Source of the DNA: Bacillus fungorum
GTDB lineage: Bacteria; Bacillota; Bacilli; Bacillales; Bacillaceae_G
Reading direction: 5' to 3'
Length of the DNA: 64,000 bases
Assembly: GCF_002746455.1 (NCBI RefSeq)
Contig: NZ_NWUW01000001.1
Span: 1-64,000, forward strand
In this document: positions 40,537 through 49,888 of the stretch, one piece after another
Position numbering within the stretch: the first letter of the stretch is position 1
Layout of the letters: each line of letters starts with the position of its first letter
The notes under the pieces: generated by a model
What the model saw: the letters and a program-made list of their open reading frames with translations, nothing else
The model's database searches: none
What the model was told of the DNA's origin: nothing
Made by a program: the position numbers and the translations under genes

Positions 40537-42030
40537 ATGAATCAAAAAGATATAGAAAAAAAAGAGCAAGTGGCTCATATTATTAACATTCCAGATGATT
40601 ATAGGCTCGTTGTAGATGATCAAGAAGGTGTGGATGACCCATATCATCTATTATGGTGGGAACATAAAGCGGATGAGGAGAGAACAATACAGATTACGTT
40701 GAATAGACATAATGGTAGTTTAATTGAATTTAGGATAGAGGATGAAAATGCTATTTCGAGCGGTAAGGAAGCGATAGAGGAGAATAAAGCAAGAGAGATT
40801 GCAAATACATTCTTAAAACAATATACAAAAGAAGGATATGAATTTTATACATATGTAACTGTTGAGGATGATTGGCGCGGTTGGAAAAAAGTAAATTATA
40901 TGCAAGAAGTGAATGGCTATCCATTGCCAAATACAGGATGTGTTGTGAGAGTTCATCCTTTAGGGAATGTTGTGAATTTCCATTATAATGGACGAAAAGC
41001 TATAGAGAAAAAACCGTTATGGCCAAGTGACATTGTTGAGGAGACCGTCGTTTTAGAAAATTTGAAAACTAGACAAAATATGAGACTGGTATTTGTAGAT
41101 TTAACACATTCTTCATGTGAGTATGAAAATGGAGAAGAAGTAAAAGGGTACCATCTTGTATATGAACCAGAACCTAGTCATGCGTTTATTGATGCGAGTA
41201 CAGGTAAAGATTTATATGGATCAGAACACTATAAATTACCGCCAACAGTAGCCGTTGAAAAAACAAAAAAAAGTATCCGGCAAGAAGACATATTCGATTT
41301 GTTTGACTGGGATAAAGAAAGTTTTACAAAAGTAGCTGAGGCGGAAAATGAAGATGAAATAAGGCTGAAATTTACTTCGAAAGAGGAAGTACAAAACCAG
41401 AAAGCAGAAAAGAATCCATATTTAATGAATGAATTCTTTAAAAAGCATTTACCAATGTTAAAATATAATAATTTAGTTAGTATTACGATTGATAAATCAA
41501 CCAATGAATTAATTAGCTTTATAAAACTGACAGACGATAAAGAAGCGAAGCAAATACTGTCTAGAGAGGAATGTTTACAAAAAGCACTTCGATTTTTAGA
41601 ACATGTTATTCCAGATGTTACACAATATCTTCGTCTTTGGGAGGAACGTGAAGAAGCAGAAGATGGGATTGAAAGATTTATCTTTTCCATATATGTGAAT
41701 GGTATTCCGGTAGAGTATAACCAGTTTATGATTAACATCAATGCGGAAAATGGTGCGGTAATACACTACTCTGGAGAGTCTAGCAATCTTATAAAAGAAT
41801 TGCTCACATATGAAACAGCACCGAGAGTAACAAAAGAAAAAGCGTTAGAAATATATAATAATGCTATTCGAGTTAAATTAAAATGGCATATAGATGTTGA
41901 TGCAGAGGAGAAGAAATACCAATTAGTATATAAACAAACTACTAATGAAATCCATAAAGAATCTTTTGATTTTAGCCAAGAAATTCGTTATATTGATGCC
42001 CAAACTGGGGAGAAGATTTGGAGTAAGTAA
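40537..42030 (+). CDS. YcdB/YcdC-repeat (DUF4901/PepSY-like) protein
   Basis: The 497-residue protein has no signal peptide or membrane helix at the N-terminus. It contains two similar halves with the PepSY/YcdB-type pattern, for example IEENKAREIANTFLKQYTKEGYEF then NGYPLPNTGCVVRVHPLGNVVNFHYNGRK, and again KEKALEIYNNAIRVKLKWHIDVDAEEKKYQLVYK. Such repeats resemble protease propeptides and the YPEB module; the function is unknown. The ATG at 40537 is 7 bases from AGGAG. Confidence 0.72.
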   Translation: MNQKDIEKKEQVAHIINIPDDYRLVVDDQEGVDDPYHLLWWEHKADEERTIQITLNRHNGSLIEFRIEDENAISSGKEAIEENKAREIANTFLKQYTKEGYEFYTYVTVEDDWRGWKKVNYMQEVNGYPLPNTGCVVRVHPLGNVVNFHYNGRKAIEKKPLWPSDIVEETVVLENLKTRQNMRLVFVDLTHSSCEYENGEEVKGYHLVYEPEPSHAFIDASTGKDLYGSEHYKLPPTVAVEKTKKSIRQEDIFDLFDWDKESFTKVAEAENEDEIRLKFTSKEEVQNQKAEKNPYLMNEFFKKHLPMLKYNNLVSITIDKSTNELISFIKLTDDKEAKQILSREECLQKALRFLEHVIPDVTQYLRLWEEREEAEDGIERFIFSIYVNGIPVEYNQFMININAENGAVIHYSGESSNLIKELLTYETAPRVTKEKALEIYNNAIRVKLKWHIDVDAEEKKYQLVYKQTTNEIHKESFDFSQEIRYIDAQTGEKIWSK

Positions 42031-42032
42031 AA

Positions 42033-42079
42033 TAAAAAGAGTTATTTTTCAAAGAATATAAAAATAACTCTTTTTATTT
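42033..42079. terminator. Bidirectional terminator
   Basis: A 16 bp arm (AAAAAGAGTTATTTTT) pairs with AAAAATAACTCTTTTT, serving both convergent genes. Confidence 0.85.
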
Positions 42080-42973
42080 CTATAATCTGCCTGTTCGTTT
42101 TTCAAGAGTAAATGTGATAGGAAGATTGGAAGGAGAACTATCACTTTTAAATGTTACTTTCCATTCTTTAGAATGGGCTTTAATTTCGAAATTAAGAAGA
42201 TTCATCGCTCTACGTTTATCTATTTCTAAAAACATATTATGAATTTCTGGTTCTTGCTGTAAATTAAGAGCCTTTAGTGTGACTGTTAATGTGAAAAAAT
42301 TCTGCCCTTCATATACTATCTTTGATATTTTTGTTTTTTGTGTATTTAAGAGTACATAAAAACGGTCTGATGGAGTTAATTGTACAGAGTCATCAGTAAT
42401 TTCATTCTCGCTATTATAAAGTTCAACTAAGAAAGATGTACTATGGGAAGAATCTTTTTTGCTTGTAATATGTAATTCGGTAGGAATCATGGGTATTTCA
42501 TGAAACTCATTTCTTATTATGTTATTGTAGTCCTCTGAAAATTTACGAACTTCTTTTGGAAAAGAGTCTTCTTCTTGTGTACTTAAAAAAGTTTTATGTT
42601 GCTTTGGAAGTTTTTTGTTAAACTTTAATGTTTCTTTAAAGTAATAATTGGATCCAGTTAAAAATAAAAAACTACAAATTAATAAAAAAATTCGATAGGG
42701 ATTTTGAAAATGAAAGAATAATAGTATACATGTAATAATTCCAATTACATAGAAAATAAAGATAAGTAATTCTAGTTTTGAGTGAAAGGAGAAACCATAG
42801 TTATGAAAAAATTTCATTCCAAATATAATTTGAGCTCCAAAAAATAAAGAAATTCCAAATTGAAAAAATAATAAATCTGGCCCCCTCTTAATAAAAAAAG
42901 TAATGAACGAAATGAAAAGTAAAAATACCCCTAAATAAATTGTTACATTTAATAATCGATCTAATGTAAGCAT
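42080..42973 (-). CDS. Membrane protein with C-terminal extracytoplasmic domain
   Basis: The 297-residue protein has four membrane segments in the first 120 residues and a soluble beta-rich domain after about residue 130 (a DUF-type domain seen in Bacillus stress proteins of unknown role, with VQLTPSDRFYVLLNTQKTKISKIVYEGQNF). No family is recognised for certain. The ATG at 42973 is chosen because AAAGGGGACAC precedes it; an ATG ten codons earlier has no ribosome binding site. It converges with the YcdB/YcdC gene. Confidence 0.6.
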   Translation of the reverse strand: MLTLDRLLNVTIYLGVFLLFISFITFFIKRGPDLLFFQFGISLFFGAQIIFGMKFFHNYGFSFHSKLELLIFIFYVIGIITCILLFFHFQNPYRIFLLICSFLFLTGSNYYFKETLKFNKKLPKQHKTFLSTQEEDSFPKEVRKFSEDYNNIIRNEFHEIPMIPTELHITSKKDSSHSTSFLVELYNSENEITDDSVQLTPSDRFYVLLNTQKTKISKIVYEGQNFFTLTVTLKALNLQQEPEIHNMFLEIDKRRAMNLLNFEIKAHSKEWKVTFKSDSSPSNLPITFTLEKRTGRL

Positions 42974-43155
42974 GAATAGTGTCCCCTTTAATAGCATATT
43001 CATATATAAATAACAATTTTATACAATTATAATATATTAATAAATGAATTTAAATGTTTGAAGTGTCGAGTTTTATAAATAAACTGTACAGACACAAACA
43101 ACTTCACGCCCACATACACATAGTAAAGACCACTATTTTGGCGGAGGTGAAAGGT

Positions 43156-43869
43156 TTGAGTCTATTCGCCGCAATTGGATATATGGTTCGAGAAGTGTTT
43201 GTCTTTGTTTCTTATGTGAAGAATAATGCGTTTCCGCAGCCATTATCATCAGACGATGAGAGAAAGTACTTAGAGTTAATGGAGCAAGGTGATGCTCAAG
43301 CGAGAAATCTGTTAATTGAACATAATTTACGGCTTGTAGCTCATATCGTTAAAAAATTTGAAAACACAGGGGAAGATGCAGAAGATTTAATTTCAATTGG
43401 TACAATTGGGCTCATTAAAGCGATCGAGAGCTATTCGGCAGGAAAAGGAACAAAACTTGCGACGTATGCAGCCCGCTGTATTGAAAATGAAATTTTGATG
43501 CATTTACGTGTACTGAAAAAAACGAAAAAGGACGTTTCACTTCATGATCCAATCGGGCAAGATAAAGAGGGGAATGAAATATCGCTTATTGATATATTAA
43601 AATCAGAGTCTGAAGATGTAATTGATATGATCCAGCTTAGTATGGAGTTAGAAAAGATTAAAGAGTATATCGATATTTTAGATGAACGAGAGAAAGAAGT
43701 GATTGTGAAGCGTTTTGGACTGGGGCTTGATAAGGAGAAAACGCAACGAGAGATTGCAAAGGCACTCGGTATTTCCAGAAGCTACGTATCACGAATTGAA
43801 AAGCGAGCTTTAATGAAAATGTTCCATGAATTTGTAAGAGCAGAGAAAGAGAAAAAAGCCAAGGACTAA
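43156..43869 (+). CDS. sigK: Sporulation sigma factor SigK, uninterrupted
   Basis: The 237-residue late mother-cell sigma factor includes its hydrophobic pro-sequence ([18 protein letters not shown]) and the processing region [11 protein letters not shown], as in B. subtilis pro-SigK. Region 2 ([22 protein letters not shown] and [19 protein letters not shown]) and region 4 ([28 protein letters not shown]) are intact. No skin element interrupts the gene. TTG at 43156 is the chosen start, 8 bases after GGAGG. A SigE-like -10 (CATACACAT, 43113-43121) lies upstream but the -35 is weak. Confidence 0.95.
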   Translation: MSLFAAIGYMVREVFVFVSYVKNNAFPQPLSSDDERKYLELMEQGDAQARNLLIEHNLRLVAHIVKKFENTGEDAEDLISIGTIGLIKAIESYSAGKGTKLATYAARCIENEILMHLRVLKKTKKDVSLHDPIGQDKEGNEISLIDILKSESEDVIDMIQLSMELEKIKEYIDILDEREKEVIVKRFGLGLDKEKTQREIAKALGISRSYVSRIEKRALMKMFHEFVRAEKEKKAKD

Positions 43870-43879
43870 TGTACATTGC

Positions 43880-43918
43880 AAGCAGCCGTATTTTAAAATG
43901 GGCTGCTTTTCTTTTTTG
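43880..43918 (+). terminator. Terminator after sigK
   Basis: Stem AGCAGCC / GGGCTGCT with an AT loop and TTTTCTTTTTT. Confidence 0.85.
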
Positions 43919-44159
43919 AAATAAGGAAAGAAAAAGAGTTGTGTTCAGAAGAAATCCATGTTCACTGTTGAAAATGACGGATTCTATCTGTAATATTAGA
44001 GGGTGCTAAACAATTTAAGAATAATACCATACTTAGTTTTCCGCATGTATAATGAAACAGCTCTATATGATATGTGGGAATAAGAACCAATTTTACATAT
44101 GATATAGAAGGAAAAGAAGGGGAAGCTAAAGTTATAGACTGATTAGGAGGTTTCGCAAT

Positions 44160-44948
44160 TTGCGACGTACATTATATCGACTTATGATCGAACTTACAAA
44201 TGGTCGTTTTACTTCTTATATATTACGTAAATTTGCACAATCTCGTTTGAGCTCTATTATTATTCCATCGTATGCGAAAGTTTTTCAAATTAATCAAGAT
44301 GAGATGGAAAAGGGTTTGAAGGAATATAGAACATTGCATGAATTATTTACGCGTAAGCTAAAAGAAGGAAAGCGTAGTATTGATACAGATCCATCGAGTA
44401 TCGTTAGTCCTGTTGATGGTGTTTTTGCTGATCACGGTCCTATTGAGGACACAAAAACATTTGATATTAAAGGCAAGCGTTATTCGATTGTGGATATGCT
44501 AGGTAATGAAGAACGTGCAAAGCGATATGCAGGTGGTACATACATGGTTATTTATTTAAGTCCAAGTCATTATCATCGTATTCATAGTCCGCTTTCTGGT
44601 TCTGTGACTGAAAGATTTGTACTCGGTAGAAAATCATATCCGGTAAATGCAGCTGGTATGGAATACGGTAAAGAACCATTGTCAAAAAATTATCGCTCTG
44701 TTACAGAAGTAAATAGTGACGGTGAACATATGGCGCTTGTAAAAGTAGGAGCTATGTTTGTTAATAGTATTGAGCTGCTGCATGAAAGAGAAACTGTTCA
44801 AAAAGGTGAAGAAATGGCATACTTTACATTCGGTTCAACAGTTGTGTTATTGTTTGAAAAAGATATGATAGAAGTAGTGCAGAATTTGAAGAGTGGACAA
44901 GAGCTTCGTCTTGGTGAAAAAATTGCTACTCGATTGGCGCATAAATAA
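44160..44948 (+). CDS. psd: Phosphatidylserine decarboxylase proenzyme
   Basis: The 262-residue membrane-associated proenzyme makes phosphatidylethanolamine from phosphatidylserine. Autocleavage before Ser226 in [12 protein letters not shown] makes the pyruvoyl group. The substrate pocket motifs SPVDG (about 83-87) and [13 protein letters not shown] are present. The TTG start follows TAGGAGGTTT. In B. subtilis psd lies elsewhere with pssA; here it stands next to sigK. The 290 bp upstream hold a possible TATAAT (44048) and no gene. Confidence 0.95.
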   Translation: MRRTLYRLMIELTNGRFTSYILRKFAQSRLSSIIIPSYAKVFQINQDEMEKGLKEYRTLHELFTRKLKEGKRSIDTDPSSIVSPVDGVFADHGPIEDTKTFDIKGKRYSIVDMLGNEERAKRYAGGTYMVIYLSPSHYHRIHSPLSGSVTERFVLGRKSYPVNAAGMEYGKEPLSKNYRSVTEVNSDGEHMALVKVGAMFVNSIELLHERETVQKGEEMAYFTFGSTVVLLFEKDMIEVVQNLKSGQELRLGEKIATRLAHK

Positions 44949-45032
44949 AGAAAAAAGATTTTATAACTGTAAGCAATATGGACAAAGATGCTTAATGATG
45001 AAGTTCCCTAGATAGGAGTTCTTGTTTATTCT

Positions 45033-45058
45033 AGAGCCATCGCAGGATGGCTCTTTTT
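45033..45058 (+). terminator. Terminator after psd
   Basis: Arms AGAGCCATC and GATGGCTCT are followed by TTTT. Confidence 0.88.
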
Positions 45059-45094
45059 ACAAGTTAGCTAACTAAAATTTCACCTTATATGTAA

Positions 45095-45250
45095 TCAAGA
45101 CGATTTGACAAGCTTGTCCTCTAATGAGCGTCTAATAATTTCTTGTTTTATAAGTAAAATGAAGTCGGGATTTAATTTTAGTTCTTTTGCTTTATAATAA
45201 GACTCAGTGAGTAACTCAGTAGATAACTGTTCCATATGTTTTGTTTTCAA
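45095..45250 (-). CDS. sda: Sporulation checkpoint protein Sda
   Basis: The small protein inhibits the sporulation kinase KinA after replication problems. It reads [39 protein letters not shown], matching the B. subtilis Sda helical hairpin (LSDELLIESYFKA). A TTG at 45250 (51 residues) is favoured because AGGAGGTGA is 6 bases before it; an in-frame ATG at 45235 gives 46 residues. The gene faces yqeG across a DnaA-box cluster, as in B. subtilis. It was too short for routine ORF calling. Confidence 0.9.
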   Translation of the reverse strand: MKTKHMEQLSTELLTESYYKAKELKLNPDFILLIKQEIIRRSLEDKLVKSS

Positions 45251-45334
45251 GGTGAGTCACCTCCTAATAATATAAGGATTGATTCGTTGTTGCATTTAAT
45301 GTACCAAAAAAATATGACAGTCACAAACGAGTGG

Positions 45335-45433
45335 TTATCCACATACCTAGGTGGATAAAATGTGTATAGATTGTTAGTAAATTCCAAATTAACTGAAAGA
45401 TTAATGTGGAAAATGTGTACAATTTTATCCACA
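45335..45433. promoter_or_regulatory. DnaA-box cluster between sda and yqeG
   Basis: Two perfect TTATCCACA boxes (45335-45343, 45425-45433) and three near-matches on the opposite strand (45350-45358, 45361-45369, 45405-45413) lie in 99 bp. In B. subtilis the sda/yqeG region is bound by DnaA and represses or activates sda with replication status. Confidence 0.85.
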
Positions 45434-45497
45434 GGTCATATATCGAAATATGTTGTCGAAAAATTTTTATGAAAACTCCTCAAAGAGGTGAAAGAAA

Positions 45498-46010
45498 TTG
45501 AAACTATTTTTACCAAATGAATATGTGAAAAATGTATATCATGTTCAACCAGAAGATTTGAAAAAACGTGGAATTAAAGGTGTTATTACTGATTTAGATA
45601 ACACGTTAATTGAATGGGATCGTCCAAATGCAACGCCACAACTTGAAGAATGGTTTTTGAAAATGAAAGAGCAAGGCATTCAAGTAACGGTCGTTTCAAA
45701 TAATAATGAGCAACGAGTGAAAGACTTTGCTGATCCATTAGGCATTCCATTTATTCATAGTGCGCGTAAGCCATTTGTTCGTGCGTTTAAGCGTGCGATA
45801 CAAGAGATGCAGTTGCAGCCAGATGAAGTTGTAGTAATTGGGGATCAGTTACTAACGGATGTGCTAGGTGGAAACCGAGTTGGACTTCATACAATTTTAG
45901 TTGTACCAGTAGCACAAACGGACGGATTAGTAACGCGCTTTAATCGAAAAATTGAACGAAGAATTATGAGAAACATGAAGAAAAAAGGTTTAATTAACTG
46001 GGAGGAATAA
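45498..46010 (+). CDS. yqeG: YqeG family HAD IIIA-type phosphatase
   Basis: The 170-residue cytoplasmic protein has the HAD motif I as ITDLDNTLIEW, motif II in VVSNNNEQRV and motif III/IV in KPFVRAFKRA and VIGDQLLTDVLGGN. The family is assumed to be a phosphatase of unknown substrate. It opens the conserved operon yqeG-yqeH-aroE-yqeI-nadD-yqeK-rsfS-yqeM. The TTG start follows AAAGAGGTG. Confidence 0.92.
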   Translation: MKLFLPNEYVKNVYHVQPEDLKKRGIKGVITDLDNTLIEWDRPNATPQLEEWFLKMKEQGIQVTVVSNNNEQRVKDFADPLGIPFIHSARKPFVRAFKRAIQEMQLQPDEVVVIGDQLLTDVLGGNRVGLHTILVVPVAQTDGLVTRFNRKIERRIMRNMKKKGLINWEE

Positions 46011-46013
46011 AGT

Positions 46014-47120
46014 TTGACTGAAACAATTAAATGTATTGGTTGCGGTGTAGAAATTCAAACAGAAGATAAAAATGAAGTGGGATATGCTCCGGCCTCATCT
46101 TTAGAAAAAGAACAAGTAATTTGTCAACGCTGTTTTCGATTGAAACATTATAACGAAATTCAAGATGTATCATTAACAGATGATGATTTCCTACGTATTC
46201 TAAACGGTATTGGAAAATCGGATGCGTTAGTAGTTAAGATTGTAGATATTTTTGACTTTAATGGTAGCTGGTTACCTGGCTTACATCGTTTCGTGGGAAA
46301 TAATAAAGTATTACTTGTTGGGAATAAAGCTGATTTAATTCCTAAGTCAGTAAAACATGATAAAGTAAAGCATTGGATGCGCTATAGTGCAAAGCAGCTA
46401 GGATTAAAGCCAGAAGATGTCTTTTTAATTAGTGCAGCGAAAGGGCAAGGGATTGCTGAGCTGGCAGATGCGATTGAGTATTACCGCGGCGGAAAAGATG
46501 TTTACGTTGTTGGATGTACGAATGTAGGAAAATCAACATTTATTAATCGTATGATTAAAGAATTTAGTGATGAGACTGAAAATGTAATTACAACATCTCA
46601 TTTCCCAGGAACAACACTTGATTTAATTGATATTCCGTTAGACGAAGAATCGTCTTTATATGATACGCCGGGGATTATTAACCACCATCAAATGGCTCAT
46701 TATGTTGGGAAAGAAAGCTTAAAGCTTATTACACCAACAAAAGAAATTAAGCCGATGGTGTTCCAATTAAATGAAGAACAAACATTATTCTTCAGTGGAT
46801 TGGCACGTTTTGATTATGTAAGTGGTGGTCGTCGTGCATTTACTTGTCACTTCTCGAATCGTTTAACAATCCATCGTACAAAGCTTGAAAAAGCAGATGA
46901 ATTGTATAAAAATCATGCTGGAGATTTACTAAGCCCGCCAACACCAGAAGAATTAGAAAATATGCCAGAGCTAGTGAAATACGAGTTTAATATTCGTGAA
47001 CCAAAAACGGATGTTGTATTCTCTGGATTAGGATGGGTTACTGTGAACGAACCGGGAGCAAAAATTGTTGCACACGTACCAAAAGGAGTAAGTGTTTCAT
47101 TGCGTAAATCTTTAATTTAA
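46014..47120 (+). CDS. yqeH: Ribosome biogenesis GTPase YqeH
   Basis: The 368-residue protein is a circularly permuted GTPase (order G4-G5-G1-G2-G3): NKAD (in LVGNKADLIP), SAAKG, GCTNVGKSTF and DTPG (in LYDTPGIINH). An N-terminal zinc finger has CIGCG and CQRC. It is needed for 30S subunit assembly in B. subtilis. The start is TTG. The gene follows yqeG by three bases. Confidence 0.96.
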   Translation: MTETIKCIGCGVEIQTEDKNEVGYAPASSLEKEQVICQRCFRLKHYNEIQDVSLTDDDFLRILNGIGKSDALVVKIVDIFDFNGSWLPGLHRFVGNNKVLLVGNKADLIPKSVKHDKVKHWMRYSAKQLGLKPEDVFLISAAKGQGIAELADAIEYYRGGKDVYVVGCTNVGKSTFINRMIKEFSDETENVITTSHFPGTTLDLIDIPLDEESSLYDTPGIINHHQMAHYVGKESLKLITPTKEIKPMVFQLNEEQTLFFSGLARFDYVSGGRRAFTCHFSNRLTIHRTKLEKADELYKNHAGDLLSPPTPEELENMPELVKYEFNIREPKTDVVFSGLGWVTVNEPGAKIVAHVPKGVSVSLRKSLI

Positions 47121-47135
47121 TATGGAGAGGGATTT

Positions 47136-47969
47136 ATGAAACAATTATATGGTGTAATTGGAAATCCAATTGGACATTCATTATCACCCGTTATGCATAA
47201 TGATGCATTTGAACACTTGAATATGGATGCCCATTATCATGCCTTTCTTGTTAAAGAGGAAGAGCTAGGGGAAGCAGTAAGAGGTTTAAAAGCATTAGGT
47301 ATTTCAGGATTTAATGTAACAACTCCGCACAAAGTTGCGATTATGGATTATTTGGATGAGATTGACCCGCTAGCAAAACAAATTGGTGCAGTAAATACAG
47401 TGGTTCATAAGGATGGAGAGTTGATTGGTTACAATACAGACGGAATTGGTTTTGTCCGAGCACTGCAGTCCATTAGTAGCGAACCACTTCAAGAGAAACG
47501 TATTTTATTGCTTGGCGCAGGTGGTGCTAGTCGAGCGATTTATTTTTCTCTTGCTGATGTAGGTGTGAAAGAGATTGATGTAGCTAATCGTACAGTAGAT
47601 AAGGCGAAAGAACTTATTGCTGCATGTACGGCTACTGTAAATTCTGTTGCTTTATCATTAGAAAAAGCAACAGAAGAACAAGGAAATTATGATATTATCA
47701 TTCAGACGACAACAATAGGTATGCATCCACGCGTCGAACATACGCCATTACAAATTTCTTCGTTAAAAAAGGGAACAATTGTATCAGATATAATTTATAA
47801 TCCATTTGAAACGAAAATTTTATTTGAGGCAAAAGAGCAAGGTGCAAGGATTCAAAATGGTATTGATATGTTTGTTTATCAAGGGGCACTTGCATTTGAA
47901 ATGTGGACAGGGCGTGTACCGAATATCGATAGAATGAAACAATTAGTTATAAGAAAGCTTGGAGGCTAA
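47136..47969 (+). CDS. aroE: Shikimate dehydrogenase
   Basis: The 277-residue enzyme reduces 3-dehydroshikimate with NADPH in aromatic amino acid synthesis. The N-terminal substrate domain has [15 protein letters not shown] and [15 protein letters not shown] (catalytic Lys), and the NADP fold has [13 protein letters not shown]. The Asp in INTDGIGF-type position is seen as [12 protein letters not shown]. It is translationally close to yqeH (15 bases) and yqeI (5 bases). Confidence 0.97.
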   Translation: MKQLYGVIGNPIGHSLSPVMHNDAFEHLNMDAHYHAFLVKEEELGEAVRGLKALGISGFNVTTPHKVAIMDYLDEIDPLAKQIGAVNTVVHKDGELIGYNTDGIGFVRALQSISSEPLQEKRILLLGAGGASRAIYFSLADVGVKEIDVANRTVDKAKELIAACTATVNSVALSLEKATEEQGNYDIIIQTTTIGMHPRVEHTPLQISSLKKGTIVSDIIYNPFETKILFEAKEQGARIQNGIDMFVYQGALAFEMWTGRVPNIDRMKQLVIRKLGG

Positions 47970-47974
47970 CATAT

Positions 47975-48268
47975 ATGTTAACAGGAAAACAAAAAAGATT
48001 TTTACGTGCACAAGCACATCATTTAACACCAATTTTTCAAGTAGGAAAAGGCGGCGTAAATGAAAACATGATTAAACAAATCGCAGATACTTTAGAAGCT
48101 CGTGAGTTATTTAAAGTAAGTGTGCTACAAAACTGTGAATTCGATCGTCGTGAAGTTGCAGAAGAACTTGCAAAAGGCGCACGTGCTGAAATCGTTCAAG
48201 TAATTGGAAGTACAATCGTTTTATACAAAGAATCTAGAGAAAATAAGCAAATTAAGCTTCCTCGATAA
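47975..48268 (+). CDS. yqeI: YhbY-family RNA-binding protein (YqeI)
   Basis: The 97-residue CRM-domain protein has the typical TGKQKRFLRAQAHHLTPIFQVGKGGVNENMI. It binds RNA, probably in 50S assembly. It lies in the ribosome-assembly gene group with yqeH and rsfS. A structured spacer of 138 bases separates it from nadD. Confidence 0.93.
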   Translation: MLTGKQKRFLRAQAHHLTPIFQVGKGGVNENMIKQIADTLEARELFKVSVLQNCEFDRREVAEELAKGARAEIVQVIGSTIVLYKESRENKQIKLPR

Positions 48269-48342
48269 AAAGACTAGCATGCGCTATTGTTATCGCTAGT
48301 GCGTAATGATGTAGAGAGCGAAACCAATTGAACTTTTATTAA

Positions 48343-48381
48343 CAGTGAACTCTCTTCGGATAGAAATGAAGAGAGTTGCTG
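48343..48381 (+). other. Intercistronic hairpin between yqeI and nadD
   Basis: Arms AACTCTCTTC (48348-48357) and GAAGAGAGTT (48368-48377), extended by CAG / CTG, with no T-run. A shorter hairpin (CTAGC / GCTAG) lies before it near 48275-48300. It may be a processing or stability element within the operon. Confidence 0.5.
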
Positions 48382-48406
48382 TACGTAAAAGGAAGGGGCG
48401 TTTCTT

Positions 48407-48976
48407 TTGAGAAAAATTGGCATCATTGGCGGTACATTCGATCCGCCACATTATGGGCATTTGCTAATTGCAAATGAAGTATATCACGCTTTGAATTTGG
48501 AAGAAGTATGGTTCTTACCGAACCAAATTCCACCGCATAAACAAGGGCGGAATATTACAAGTGTAGAAAGTCGCTTGCAAATGTTAGAGCTTGCGACTGA
48601 GGCAGAGGAACATTTTTCTATTTGTTTAGAAGAGCTAAGCAGGAAGGGTCCATCTTATACGTACGACACTATGTTACAATTGACGAAGAAGTATCCGGAT
48701 GTGCAGTTTCACTTTATTATTGGTGGAGATATGGTGGAGTATTTACCGAAGTGGTATAACATTGAAGCGTTACTTGATCTTGTAACGTTTGTTGGGGTTG
48801 CAAGACCTGGTTATACATTGCATACACCTTATCCTATCACCACTGTGGAAATTCCGGAGTTTGCAGTTTCTTCATCTTTATTGCGTGAGAGATATAAAGA
48901 GAAGAAAACATGTAAATATTTACTTCCTGAAAAAGTACAGGTATATATCGAGAGGAATGGGTTGTATGAATCGTGA
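48407..48976 (+). CDS. nadD: Nicotinate-mononucleotide adenylyltransferase
   Basis: The 189-residue enzyme makes deamido-NAD from NaMN and ATP. Its nucleotidyltransferase signature is [15 protein letters not shown], with the late ISSTLLR-type motif seen as [14 protein letters not shown]. Family length is normal. The start is TTG after AAGGAAGGGG. Its end overlaps yqeK by 11 bases. Confidence 0.96.
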   Translation: MRKIGIIGGTFDPPHYGHLLIANEVYHALNLEEVWFLPNQIPPHKQGRNITSVESRLQMLELATEAEEHFSICLEELSRKGPSYTYDTMLQLTKKYPDVQFHFIIGGDMVEYLPKWYNIEALLDLVTFVGVARPGYTLHTPYPITTVEIPEFAVSSSLLRERYKEKKTCKYLLPEKVQVYIERNGLYES

Positions 48977-49535
48977 GAAAGCACTTCATATTGTCAAACA
49001 ACAAATGCATGAAAAACGTTATATACATACAATTGGTGTAATGGAGACAGCAATTGAACTTGCTAAGTTATACGGTGTGGATGAAAAAAAGGCTGAAGTT
49101 GCAGCTATATTTCATGATTATGCGAAGTGTAGAGCGATTTCGGAGATGGAAGAGATTATTAAAAGTGAAGATTTGCCGAAAGATTTACTTTGCTATAACA
49201 AAGAGTTATGGCATGCACCTGTTGGGGCATACTTAGTAGAAAAAGAAGTAGGTATTACAGATCCTGAAATCCTGCAAGCTATTACATATCATACAAGTGG
49301 TCATGAGAAAATGACGATGTTAGATAAAGTAATTTATGTAGCTGATTACATTGAGCCTGGGCGAAAGTTTCCAGGGGTAGAGGAATCTCGTAAATTCGCA
49401 TATACGGATATAAATCAAGCTTTATTATTTGCGTTAAAGAGAACAATTCAATTTTTAATGGAAAAAGATCAAACGATTTATCCATTAACATTCCAAACAT
49501 ATAATGCAGTTATCAAGGAGGAAATTAGTAAATGA
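48966..49535 (+). CDS. yqeK: HD-domain diadenosine tetraphosphate hydrolase YqeK
   Basis: The 189-residue protein has the HD signature in [11 protein letters not shown] and the later YHTSGHEKM and [14 protein letters not shown]. The YqeK family hydrolyses Ap4A symmetrically. The ATG at 48966 lies inside nadD behind GAGAGGAATG; the frame is open much further upstream only because it crosses nadD. Confidence 0.94.
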   Translation: MNREKALHIVKQQMHEKRYIHTIGVMETAIELAKLYGVDEKKAEVAAIFHDYAKCRAISEMEEIIKSEDLPKDLLCYNKELWHAPVGAYLVEKEVGITDPEILQAITYHTSGHEKMTMLDKVIYVADYIEPGRKFPGVEESRKFAYTDINQALLFALKRTIQFLMEKDQTIYPLTFQTYNAVIKEEISK

Positions 49536-49888
49536 AAGATAAAGATTTATTAGTATTAGCAGCAAAAGCAGCTGATGATAAGAGAGCAGAAGATATGGTT
49601 GTCCTAAATATGCAAGGTATTTCACCAATTGCAGATTATTTCATTATTTGCCACGGTAACTCAGATAAGCAAGTGCAAGCAATTGCGCGTGAAATTAAAT
49701 CGAAAGCACACGAGTTCCAAATCGACGTACAACGTATGGAAGGTTTTGACGAAGCACGCTGGGTATTAGTTGACCTTGGAGATGTAGTTGCTCATGTATT
49801 CCATAAAGATGAGCGTAATCACTATAATTTAGAGCGTCTATGGGGCGATGTGCCACGTGAAGATATTACAGAAGAGCTAGGCCAATGA
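49532..49888 (+). CDS. rsfS: Ribosomal silencing factor RsfS (YqeL)
   Basis: The 118-residue protein binds L14 and blocks joining of 30S and 50S subunits under starvation. The family pattern VVLNMQGISPIADYFIICHGNS and GFDEARWVLVDLGDVVAHVFHKDERNHYNLERLW is complete. It overlaps both neighbours by 4 bases, giving coupled translation. Confidence 0.96.
   Translation: MKDKDLLVLAAKAADDKRAEDMVVLNMQGISPIADYFIICHGNSDKQVQAIAREIKSKAHEFQIDVQRMEGFDEARWVLVDLGDVVAHVFHKDERNHYNLERLWGDVPREDITEELGQ

Noticed and set aside
43054..43155. N-terminal extension of SigK
   Set aside because: The upstream segment has no ribosome binding site and does not resemble pro-SigK; the TTG at 43156 matches the known pro-sequence.
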